From contig CAZCGE010000081.1 of NCBI GenBank assembly GCA_964498125.1, forward strand, positions 1-45,826: a stretch of DNA of 45,826 nt. Reading direction: 5' to 3'. How positions within the stretch are numbered: the first letter of the stretch is position 1; every line of letters starts with the position of its first letter. This stretch comes from CAMDBL01 sp964498125. GTDB taxonomy: Bacteria > Pseudomonadota > Alphaproteobacteria > Rhizobiales > Hyphomicrobiaceae. The translations under genes and the position numbers were made by a program. The notes below the pieces were generated by a model. The model did not search any database, was not told the DNA's origin, and worked only from the letters and a program-made list of their open reading frames with translations. Below are positions 25,167-32,968 of this stretch, in pieces.

Positions 25167-25229
25167 GCCGCCACAGCCTGCGAAAACGCAGCCGTGGCTG
25201 AAAAGAAATCACATGGGAGGACGTGCCGA

Positions 25230-26480
25230 ATGTTGAAGCGCATGCTAGCTGCCGTCGCGCTCGGCGGCCTGATGGCGAGCGGAGCCGCTCAAGCTCAAGA
25301 AAAACTCAAGATCGGCGTGCTGGTCACGCTCGAAGGCGCATTGACGACGCTGGGCGAGGACGGCGTGCGCGGTCTGCAGATCGCCATCAAGCAGGCCGGC
25401 GGCAAAGTCGTCGGGCGCGAGATCGAGACCATCATCATGCCGACCAACGCCAGCCCGGATTCGGCGCTGCGCGCGGCCAAGAAGGTGGTCGAGCAGGACA
25501 AGGTCGAGATTGTCATCGGTCCGGTGTCGGGATCGGAAGGCATCGCCATCCGCGACTACTCCAAGACGCAGCCACAGGTGACGTTCATCAACGGCACGTC
25601 GGCGGCACTGGAGACGACCTATGTGACGCCGTCGGAGAATTTCTTCCGGTTCAACACGCACGGCGCGCAGTGGATGGTCGGTCTCGGCACCTACCTCTAC
25701 AACGAGAAGAATTACCGCAAGATCGTGACGCTGGCGGAAGACTATTCCTTCCCCTACACGCAGCTGTTCGGCCTGGCGCTCGAGTTCTGCGGTCTGGGCG
25801 GGCAGATCACCGAGCGCCACTGGGTGCCGCTGGGCACCAAGGATTTCGCCTCGATCATCGCCAAGCTGCCCGACAACGTCGATGCCATCTATCTGGGCCT
25901 CGGCGGCGGCGACGCGGTGAACTTCCTCAATCAGTACACGCAGGCCGGCGGCAAGGCCAAGATGATCGGCGGCTCGATCATGGTCGATCAGACCGTGCTG
26001 AGTTCGAAAGGCCCAGCCAAGCGCGCCTTGATCGGCACACCCACCGGCGGCCCGCAGGCCGACACCTGGGACGACCCCAAGTGGAAAGCCTGGGTCAAGC
26101 TCTATCAGGACTCCTACCCGGCCGATAAGCGCTTCACGTCGCCGTCCTTGAGCGCCACCAACTACTACAATGACGCCAACGCTCTGTTCGCCGCCCTCAC
26201 CAAGATCAATGGCGATCTCAGCGACGGCCACAAGAAGCTCAGGGCCGCGCTCGCCGCCACCGAGCTCGACGCGCCGAACGGCAAGATCAAGCTGGACGCC
26301 AACCGCCAGGCGATCGGCAACATCTTCATCACCGAGGTGGTCGAGGCGCCGAATGGCGATCTGACCAACAAAATGGTCAAGGTGATCCCGAACGTGAACC
26401 AGACGCTCGGCATGGACCCGGCGGCGTTCGCCAAGATCGGCCTGCCGAGCCGCACCAACCCGGAATGCAAGAAGTACTGA
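25230..26480 (+). CDS. branched-chain-amino-acid-type ABC transporter substrate-binding protein
   Basis: This 416-residue periplasmic binding protein has a signal peptide (MLKRMLAAVALGGLMASGAA, then QAQEKLKIGVL). It has the LivJ/LivK fold: IGVLVTLEGALTTLGEDGVR, then GLQIAIKQAGGKVVGREIE, 'ASPDSALRAAKKVVEQDKVE', 'GPVSGSEGIAIRDY', 'NGTSAALETTYVTPSENFFR'. The family binds amino acids, amides, urea or aromatic acids. The binding residues do not show which. It is the first gene of the 19-kb run and is separated from the permeases by a 502-bp repeat-containing gap. Confidence 0.93.
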   Translation: MLKRMLAAVALGGLMASGAAQAQEKLKIGVLVTLEGALTTLGEDGVRGLQIAIKQAGGKVVGREIETIIMPTNASPDSALRAAKKVVEQDKVEIVIGPVSGSEGIAIRDYSKTQPQVTFINGTSAALETTYVTPSENFFRFNTHGAQWMVGLGTYLYNEKNYRKIVTLAEDYSFPYTQLFGLALEFCGLGGQITERHWVPLGTKDFASIIAKLPDNVDAIYLGLGGGDAVNFLNQYTQAGGKAKMIGGSIMVDQTVLSSKGPAKRALIGTPTGGPQADTWDDPKWKAWVKLYQDSYPADKRFTSPSLSATNYYNDANALFAALTKINGDLSDGHKKLRAALAATELDAPNGKIKLDANRQAIGNIFITEVVEAPNGDLTNKMVKVIPNVNQTLGMDPAAFAKIGLPSRTNPECKKY

Positions 26481-26482
26481 GT

Positions 26483-26497
26483 TGGGGTCAGACCCCA
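26483..26497. repeat. perfect palindrome just after livK
   Basis: TGGGGTCAGACCCCA is a 7-bp-armed palindrome with a single central base, two bases after the livK stop. It belongs to the same family as the copies at 17149-17259. It could end most livK transcripts, which would give the binding protein a higher dose than the permeases. That is inference. Confidence 0.5.
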
Positions 26498-26537
26498 TAG
26501 GCGCTAACATAAGTGCCGCGGCGGTGCCAATTGCACC

Positions 26538-26653
26538 TCCCCTCCCCCTTGCGGGGAGGGGGCGGGGGTGGGGGTCGAAAATGGGTACATTGCCGATGAT
26601 AGCGAGGCATTTTTTCCACCCCACCCCTAACCCCTCCCCGTCAAGGGGAGGGG
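26538..26653. repeat. G/C-rich double-hairpin element, copy A
   Basis: Two hairpins (arms CCCCTCCCC/GGGGAGGGG, at 26539-26561 and 26631-26653) bracket a 40-bp unrelated centre. The left 38 bp (26538-26575) reappear exactly, in the opposite orientation, at 40434-40471. The block 26616-26634 reappears exactly at 40390-40408. The rest of the gap 26481-26982 holds no supportable gene. Such elements are common in intergenic DNA of GC-rich alphaproteobacteria. Confidence 0.75.
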
Positions 26654-26982
26654 AATCCCGCCCAGTTTGTAACGAGCGTTTCGGGCAAAGTCACCGCGTA
26701 TTGGTCCCACCCCTGCTTGTCTGGCGTGCCCATTTTATTGGTCATGGCTCTTAACATTAATGAGCGTTAGACCGGGCAAGCCTCGCTTAACCGGCTCGGA
26801 CAACCCGCCAACGCCTTGCATCCGGCAGGTGGCTTGCTACGATCGTGCGGCCATGGCCCTCGAGCACAGGTGATGCATCGACGGGTGGGGGACGTTCAAT
26901 CGATGATCACGCGTTCAACAGGCTCGGCGTTTCTGGCAACCCGTCGGTTGATCCCGCATCCCATGCGGCCTGGAGCGCGACC

Positions 26983-27993
26983 GTGAACGACTTTGTCGCC
27001 AGGCGCCCCGGCTTGACGCTGGTCATCGTGGTCGCGGCCCTGGCTCTGCTGCTCGCGATCTTCCTGCCGTGGTCGCCCGGTTTCGAGGCCATCTTCGACC
27101 GCAAACGCGTGTTCCTCAACGCGCTACTCAACGGCATCACGCTGGGGGGCCTCTACTTCCTGGTGGCGAGCGGCTTTACGCTGATCTTCGGCCTTATGCG
27201 CAACGTCAATCTGGCGCACGGCTCGCTCTATCTGCTCGGCGGCTATGTCGGCTACGCGGCGGCCAGCGCCAGCGGCTGGTGGCTACTCGGGCTGGTGGTG
27301 GCCTTTGTCGTCATCGCCGCGGTCGGCGTCCTGATGCAGGTGCTCATCTTCCGCTGGATGGAGGGACAGGACCTGCGCCAGACGCTGGTGACCATCGGCG
27401 TCTCGATCGTGCTCGCGGATCTGATGCTGTGGGGCTTCGGCGGCGACTTCTATCAGGTGGAGACGCCGGCATGGCTGGCGGGGCCATTGACCATGCCGCT
27501 GGTGTCCGGTGTGCGCGGCGACGGCGAGCTCGTGTTCCTGACCTATCCGCGCGTCCGGCTGGTGATCTTTGCCGCGTCGATCGTCGTCGGCATCGCGATG
27601 TGGTTTGCCCTCAATCGCACCCGTATCGGCATGCTGATCCGCGCCGGTGTCGACGATCGCGACATGCTGTCGGCCACCGGCGTGCGCATCCAGCTCGTGT
27701 TCGCCGTGGTCTTCGCGCTGGGCGCGGGGCTGGCTGGCACGGCCGGCGTCGTCGGCGCCACGTTTCAGTCGCTGCAGCCGGGCGAGGACGTGAAGATCCT
27801 GCTGGCTTCCCTGGTGGTCGTCATCGTCGGTGGCATGGGCTCGATCCCGGGGGCGGCGCTCGGAGCGCTGCTGATCGGGCTCGCCGAGCAGTTCGGCTCC
27901 GTCTACATGCCGACCTACGCCGTCGTGCTCACCTTCATCATCATGGTGGCCGTGCTGGCGGTGCGGCCCCAGGGATTGCTGGGTGGGCGCTGA
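26983..27993 (+). CDS. ABC transporter permease, LivH type
   Basis: This 336-residue inner-membrane permease has about eight hydrophobic segments. Typical LivH stretches are NALLNGITLGGLYFLVASGF followed by TLIFGLMRNVNLAHGSLYLL, and the ATPase-contact region AGVDDRDMLSATGVRI. The GTG start at 26983 (VNDFVARRPG) has GGAG upstream and removes a poor N-terminal extension that begins at 26845. It ends GGR and is followed after 3 nt by livM. Confidence 0.92.
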   Translation: MNDFVARRPGLTLVIVVAALALLLAIFLPWSPGFEAIFDRKRVFLNALLNGITLGGLYFLVASGFTLIFGLMRNVNLAHGSLYLLGGYVGYAAASASGWWLLGLVVAFVVIAAVGVLMQVLIFRWMEGQDLRQTLVTIGVSIVLADLMLWGFGGDFYQVETPAWLAGPLTMPLVSGVRGDGELVFLTYPRVRLVIFAASIVVGIAMWFALNRTRIGMLIRAGVDDRDMLSATGVRIQLVFAVVFALGAGLAGTAGVVGATFQSLQPGEDVKILLASLVVVIVGGMGSIPGAALGALLIGLAEQFGSVYMPTYAVVLTFIIMVAVLAVRPQGLLGGR

Positions 27994-27996
27994 GCC

Positions 27997-29079
27997 ATGG
28001 CAATGGTCGACACGCACGCCACCAGCCCCCCCTCTCCGGCCGCACATGGCGCCGCCGAGCAACGGCTCAAGTCTGTTCACCCCGCCGCCTGGCTGCTCGC
28101 AATTGTCCTGCTGGCCATGCCCGCCTTCGCCAGCAATTTCGTGCTGGTGGAGATCTTCGGTTGGACGTTCATTCTCGGCATGATCGGGCTGAGCCTGATG
28201 TTCCTCGCCGGCTATGGCGGCATGGTCAGTCTTGCCCAGATGACGGTCGCGGGCTGCGCCGGCTACATGGTCGCGATCCTTGGCGAAAGCGCCATTACGA
28301 CGATCAGCCTCGATTGGCCGTGGTGGACGGTGGTGCCGCTGTCGATCCTGATCGCGGTGCTGTTCGGCACGCTGACCGGCGCGCTGTCGTCGCGCACCGA
28401 GGGCATCTACACGATCATGATCACGCTGGCGATCGCCTCCGCGTTCTACTATTTCACGCATCAGAACTACACGATTTTCAACGGCTTCACCGGCTTCAAC
28501 GCCGTCAAGATGCCCATCGCCTTTGGCTTCGATTGGCGTCAGCCCATTGCATTCTATTACTTCTCCCTGCTCTGGGCGGCTTTGGCCTACGCCGCTGTCA
28601 TCTACGTTTCGCGCTCGCCGTTTGGTCTGGCTCTGCAGGGCACGCGCGACAACGCCCGGCGCATGGCCGCGCTCGGCTTCAATGTCACGGCGCACCGCGT
28701 CGCCGCCTACGCATTCGCTTCCCTGATCGCGGCTATTGCCGGCGTGCTGCTGGTCTGGAATCAGGCACAGATTTCGCCGGGAACGGCTGGCGTCGGACCG
28801 GTCATCGACATCCTGATCATCGCCGTCATCGGCGGGCTGGCGCGGCCGATCGGGCCGTTCATCGGCGCGTTCATCTTCGTCATCCTGCGGACGTTCGCGG
28901 TCGACGTTCTGCTGGCTGTCGGCCTCGACGGCAAGCGCTTCCAGCTGCTGATTGGCTTGGGATTTCTCCTCATCGTTCTGTTCTCGCCGGACGGGATACT
29001 TGGACTGTGGCAGCGCCTGCGCGCGCGCTTGAGCCGCCGCGAGCGCGATCTCAGACCCGGTGGGGGCGCGCGCCCATGA
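27997..29079 (+). CDS. ABC transporter permease, LivM type
   Basis: This 360-residue permease has about nine to ten hydrophobic segments and LivM motifs: GMIGLSLMFLAGYGGMVSLA then QMTVAGCAGYMVAIL, and the coupling loop SPFGLALQGTRDNARRMAAL followed by GFNV. Its TGA overlaps the ATG of livG (ATGA). LivH and LivM form the heterodimeric channel. Confidence 0.93.
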   Translation: MAMVDTHATSPPSPAAHGAAEQRLKSVHPAAWLLAIVLLAMPAFASNFVLVEIFGWTFILGMIGLSLMFLAGYGGMVSLAQMTVAGCAGYMVAILGESAITTISLDWPWWTVVPLSILIAVLFGTLTGALSSRTEGIYTIMITLAIASAFYYFTHQNYTIFNGFTGFNAVKMPIAFGFDWRQPIAFYYFSLLWAALAYAAVIYVSRSPFGLALQGTRDNARRMAALGFNVTAHRVAAYAFASLIAAIAGVLLVWNQAQISPGTAGVGPVIDILIIAVIGGLARPIGPFIGAFIFVILRTFAVDVLLAVGLDGKRFQLLIGLGFLLIVLFSPDGILGLWQRLRARLSRRERDLRPGGGARP

Positions 29080-29861
29080 TGCCCTCCGTCGCCGAGCGTC
29101 TCAATGCAGCGGGCACGGCCAATGCGCTGGAGTTGCGTGGCGTCACGCGCATGTTCGGCGCCCTGGCGGCGCTGACCGACATCACACTCAACGTGCGCCC
29201 CGGCGAGCGCCGCGCCGTGCTCGGCTCGAACGGCGCCGGCAAGACGACGCTGTTCAACTGCGTTACCGGCGACTTCCCGCCGACCTCCGGCACGATCCGT
29301 TTTTTCGGCGAGGATGTGACGAGCTTCCCGCCGCACGAACGCATCCGGCGTGGTATCAGGCGCACTTATCAGATCTCGGCGTTGTTTTCCGGCCTCTCCG
29401 TCATCGACAACGTCTATCTCGCCTGTCGCGGCGTCTCGCGCGGCCGCTTCTCGCTCGTCAGGCCGAGAGCCGGCGACGCGCTGGTGCAGTCGGCCGAGAA
29501 CCTGATCGAGGCCGTGCATCTGGCCGGCGTCATGCACCAGCTGGTGGGCGAGCTGAGCCATGGCCAGCAGCGTCAGCTGGAGATCGCCCTGGCGCTGGCC
29601 GGTGCGCCGCGCTTCATCTTGTTCGACGAACCCGCGGCTGGCCTGTCGCCGCCCGAGCGCGCCGAGCTGATCGAAATTCTCACGTCCTTGCCCAAGCACA
29701 TCGGCTTCATCATCATCGAGCACGACATGGACGTCGCCCTGCGCGTGGTCGAGAGCGTGACGATGCTGCACAATGGCCGCATCTTCAAGGAAGGCCGGCC
29801 GGAGGAGATCGAGTCCGACGCCGAGGTGCAGGAGCTTTACCTCGGGGGCGGCCATGACTGA
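29076..29861 (+). CDS. ABC transporter ATP-binding protein, LivG type
   Basis: This 261-residue ATPase has a Walker A (LGSNGAGKTT), the LivG-type RIRRGIRRTYQISALFSGLS (Q-loop region), a signature ELSHGQQRQLEIALALAG (the usual SxGxQ with SHGQQ), Walker B (FILFDEPAAGLSP) and the switch His in IIIEHDMD. The C-terminal EVQELYLGGG is typical of LivG. ATG 29076 overlaps the livM stop by 4 nt, and its end overlaps the next gene by 8 nt. Confidence 0.94.
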   Translation: MMPSVAERLNAAGTANALELRGVTRMFGALAALTDITLNVRPGERRAVLGSNGAGKTTLFNCVTGDFPPTSGTIRFFGEDVTSFPPHERIRRGIRRTYQISALFSGLSVIDNVYLACRGVSRGRFSLVRPRAGDALVQSAENLIEAVHLAGVMHQLVGELSHGQQRQLEIALALAGAPRFILFDEPAAGLSPPERAELIEILTSLPKHIGFIIIEHDMDVALRVVESVTMLHNGRIFKEGRPEEIESDAEVQELYLGGGHD

Positions 29862-32082
29862 CCGCTTCGCCACCCGCTCCAGCGGCGCGCCCATGCTGGA
29901 GATCAAGGGTCTCAACGTCTATTATGGCCGCTCGCACGCCTTGCAGGGCGTCGATCTGACACTCAGGTCCGGCGCATTGTCGGTGGTCGGCCGCAACGGC
30001 ATGGGCAAGTCCACGCTGTGCAATACCATCATGGGACTGGTGCGGCCTTCGAGCGGCTCGATCCGTTTTGCCGGCGAGGAGCTGGTCGGCCGTGCACCGG
30101 CCGATATCGCCCGCCTCGGCATCGGCTATGTGCCGCAGGGCCGACGGCTGTGGCGCTCGCTGACCGTCGACGAGCACCTCCGCCTCGTCGCCATCCAGCG
30201 CCGCGGGGCTTGGACCATCGCGCGCATCTACGACACCTTCCCGCGCCTCGCCGAACGCAAGTCCAACACCGGGTCGCAGCTCTCCGGCGGCGAGCAGCAG
30301 ATGGTGGCGATTTCCCGCGCGCTGCTGCTCAATCCGCGCCTGCTGGTGATGGATGAGCCGACCGAGGGCCTGGCCCCGGTGATCGTCGCGCAAGTCGAGG
30401 ACATCCTGGTGCGACTGGCGGAGGATGGCGACATCGCCGTGCTCGTCATCGAGCAGAACATCGCCGTCGCCACAGCCGTCGCCGAGACCGTGGCGATCAT
30501 GGTCAACGGCCGCGTCAACCGGCTGATCGAATCGCGCCAGCTGGCCACCGATCGCGAGCTGCAGGAGCGCCTGCTCGGCGTCGGCCGCCATGGGCATGAG
30601 GATACGCCTGAGGTAGGCACTGGCGCGGCAACCGGCGCCGCGGGTTCGGAAGGGCGCGCCGCATCCGGTCCCACGCGAATCTATATGTCGAATCCCAAGA
30701 CGCCGACGCGCTGGTCGCAGCCGGTCCCTGCCGCGCAGATCGAGTCGCAGGCCCGCACCAGCTCGGTGGCGGCGACGCGGGGCAGTCAACAGGGGCCGCG
30801 CGCCACCGCTGCACAGACAACGGCCGCCGGCGAGCCCTATGTCATCGTTGCCGGCACGCTCGATACAAAAGGCGACGAACTGCGGTTCATCCGCGACATT
30901 GTGAAGGAGAGCGGCCTGCGCACGCGCCTGGTCGATCTGTCCACCAGTGGCAAGCCCTCGGGCGCGGACGTGCCACCGATCGAGATCGCGCTGCACCATC
31001 CGCGTGGCTCGGCCGGTCTTTTCACTGGCGATCGCGGCCAGTCGGTGACCGCCATGGCGCAGGCGTTCGAGGCCTGGATCAAGCGGCAGACGGGCGTCGC
31101 CGGCATCATCTCGGCGGGCGGCTCGGGCGGCTCATCATTGGTGGCGCGGGCGATGCAGTCGCTGCCGATCGGGGTGCCGAAGCTGATCATATCGTCGGTC
31201 GCCTCCGGCAACGTGCGGGCCTATGTCGGCCCCGCCGACATCATGATGCTGTACTCGGTGACCGATGTGCAGGGACTGAACTCGATCTCGCGGCAGGTGC
31301 TGGCCAACGGCGCGCAGGCGATGATCGGCATGGTCAAGACCCGGCTCGCCCAGGCGCGCGCCACCGATCAGCGGCGTGGCGCCCCGGACGCGCTGCCGGC
31401 GATCGGATTGACGATGTTCGGCGTGACCACCACCTGCATCCAGCAGATCACCCAGCAGCTCGCGGGCGACTACGATTGCCTGGTTTTCCACGCCACCGGC
31501 ATTGGCGGCCAGTCCATGGAGAAACTGGTCGACACGGGCGCTCTGGCCGGCGTCATCGATGTGACGACTACGGAAGTCTGCGACATGATGATGGGCGGCG
31601 TATTCCCGGCGACGGAGGATCGCTTCGGCGCCATCATCCGCACCCGCCTGCCCTACGTCGGCTCGGTCGGCGCCCTCGACATGGTCAACTTCGGCGCACC
31701 CGACACCGTTCCCGAGCGCTACCGGGGCCGCACTCTCCATTCGCACAATCCGCAGGTCACGCTGATGCGCACCACGGCGGCGGAGAACGACCGCATGGGA
31801 CGGTGGATCGGTGAGCGGCTCAATCGCATGGAAGCGCCGGTCCGCTTCCTGCTGCCGGAGGGCGGACTTTCGTCGCTCGATGCACCCGGCCAACCCTTCC
31901 ACGATCCGGCCGCCGATGCGGCGCTGTTCACGGCGCTCGAGCAGACGGTTCGACAGACGCCGACACGGCAGCTGATCCGCCTGCCATTCAATCTCAACGA
32001 CCCGCGGTTTTCCAGCGCACTCGTGGACACATTCCGCGCACTGAACGCCAATCGCCTGCGGCGCCGAAAGGGAGGACGCTGA
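29854..32082 (+). CDS. fusion of LivF-type ATPase with a Tm-1-like (UPF0261) domain
   Basis: This uninterrupted frame encodes 742 residues. Residues ~14-245 are a LivF ATPase: Walker A GRNGMGKST (46-54), YVPQGRRLW Q-loop, signature QLSGGEQQMVAISRA (142-156), Walker B LLVMDEPTEGL, switch His position occupied by Gln in VIEQNIAV as usual for LivF. Residues ~246-327 are an Ala/Thr/Gln-rich linker with PTRIYMSN and PTRWSQPVP. Residues ~329-742 are the UPF0261/Tm-1-like ATP-binding domain (IVAGTLDTKGDELRFIRDIV, SAGGSGGSSLVARAMQSLPI, TMFGVTTTCIQQITQQL, VFHATGIGGQSMEKL). In tomato Tm-1 this domain is followed by a TIM barrel; here that barrel is the next gene. No internal ribosome site is seen at the junction. 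Confidence 0.92.
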   Translation: MTDRFATRSSGAPMLEIKGLNVYYGRSHALQGVDLTLRSGALSVVGRNGMGKSTLCNTIMGLVRPSSGSIRFAGEELVGRAPADIARLGIGYVPQGRRLWRSLTVDEHLRLVAIQRRGAWTIARIYDTFPRLAERKSNTGSQLSGGEQQMVAISRALLLNPRLLVMDEPTEGLAPVIVAQVEDILVRLAEDGDIAVLVIEQNIAVATAVAETVAIMVNGRVNRLIESRQLATDRELQERLLGVGRHGHEDTPEVGTGAATGAAGSEGRAASGPTRIYMSNPKTPTRWSQPVPAAQIESQARTSSVAATRGSQQGPRATAAQTTAAGEPYVIVAGTLDTKGDELRFIRDIVKESGLRTRLVDLSTSGKPSGADVPPIEIALHHPRGSAGLFTGDRGQSVTAMAQAFEAWIKRQTGVAGIISAGGSGGSSLVARAMQSLPIGVPKLIISSVASGNVRAYVGPADIMMLYSVTDVQGLNSISRQVLANGAQAMIGMVKTRLAQARATDQRRGAPDALPAIGLTMFGVTTTCIQQITQQLAGDYDCLVFHATGIGGQSMEKLVDTGALAGVIDVTTTEVCDMMMGGVFPATEDRFGAIIRTRLPYVGSVGALDMVNFGAPDTVPERYRGRTLHSHNPQVTLMRTTAAENDRMGRWIGERLNRMEAPVRFLLPEGGLSSLDAPGQPFHDPAADAALFTALEQTVRQTPTRQLIRLPFNLNDPRFSSALVDTFRALNANRLRRRKGGR

Positions 32083-32085
32083 GCC

Positions 32086-32916
32086 ATGCCGCGATTCGAG
32101 CGCACCGCCCTCGTCGACAAGTTCAAGGCCATGGTCACCCGCGGCGAGCCGATCATCGGCGGCGGCGCCGGCACCGGCCTGTCGGCGAAATGTCAGGAAG
32201 CTGGCGGCATCGACCTGATCGTCATTTACAATTCCGGGCGCTATCGCATGGCCGGCCGCGGCTCGCTCGCCGGCCTGCTGGCGTATGGCGATGCCAATCA
32301 GATCGTCGTCGAGATGGCCGCCGAGGTGCTGCCGGTGGTCAAGCACACGCCGGTGCTGGCCGGCGTCAACGGCACCGACCCGTTCCGGATCATGGACGTG
32401 TTTCTCGACACCCTGAAGGCCATGGGCTTTGCCGGTGTGCAGAACTTCCCGACGGTCGGCATCATCGACGGCACGTTCCGCGCCAATCTCGAGGAGACAG
32501 GCATGTCGTATGGCCTGGAAGTCGACATGATCGCCACCGCGCACGCCAAGAACATGCTGACCACCCCTTATGTCTTCAACGCCGACGAGGCCGCCGCCAT
32601 GGCCAGAGCCGGCGCGGATCTCATCGTCTGTCACATGGGGCTGACCACTGGCGGCGCGATTGGCGCGGGGACCGCATTGAAGCTCGCCGACTGCCCCGCC
32701 CTGGTCGATGCCTGGGCCGAGGCAGCACTCAGGGTCCGGCGCGACGTCATCGTGCTGGCCCACGGCGGGCCGATTTCGAGCCCGGAGGACGCCGCCTTAA
32801 TCATAAAGACGACAAAGAACTGCCACGGCTTCTACGGTGCGTCATCAATGGAGCGGCTGCCGACCGAGGTGGCCCTGACCGAGCAGACGCGGAAGTTCAA
32901 GATGATCGGCCGCTAA
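32086..32916 (+). CDS. Tm-1 C-terminal-like TIM-barrel protein (phosphoenolpyruvate-hydrolase family)
   Basis: This 276-residue protein matches the TIM-barrel half of plant Tm-1 and the bacterial 'PEP hydrolase-like' family: GEPIIGGGAGTGLSAKCQEA, GGIDLIVIYNSGRYRMAGRG, SLAGLLAYGDAN, GVNGTDPFRIMDVFL, VQNFPTVGIIDGTFRANLEE and ATAHAKNMLTTPYVFN. Members adopt a phosphoenolpyruvate-mutase-like barrel; the bacterial reaction is not established. It starts 3 nt after the LivF-Tm-1 fusion, so both Tm-1 halves are made together. Confidence 0.85.
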   Translation: MPRFERTALVDKFKAMVTRGEPIIGGGAGTGLSAKCQEAGGIDLIVIYNSGRYRMAGRGSLAGLLAYGDANQIVVEMAAEVLPVVKHTPVLAGVNGTDPFRIMDVFLDTLKAMGFAGVQNFPTVGIIDGTFRANLEETGMSYGLEVDMIATAHAKNMLTTPYVFNADEAAAMARAGADLIVCHMGLTTGGAIGAGTALKLADCPALVDAWAEAALRVRRDVIVLAHGGPISSPEDAALIIKTTKNCHGFYGASSMERLPTEVALTEQTRKFKMIGR

Positions 32917-32968
32917 GTCATAAGACGTGCGGGCCCGCCGGCGGGCCTCGCGAATGGAGTAAGCGTAT

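Noticed and set aside
27069..29075. N-terminal extension of LivG by some 670 codons
   Set aside because: It runs through livH and livM in another frame. The LivG family start is at 29076, overlapping livM by ATGA.
31135..32763. 542-codon minus-strand frame opposite the Tm-1-like genes
   Set aside because: It is the antisense shadow of two well-supported genes and is His/Gly/Asp-rich with no motif.
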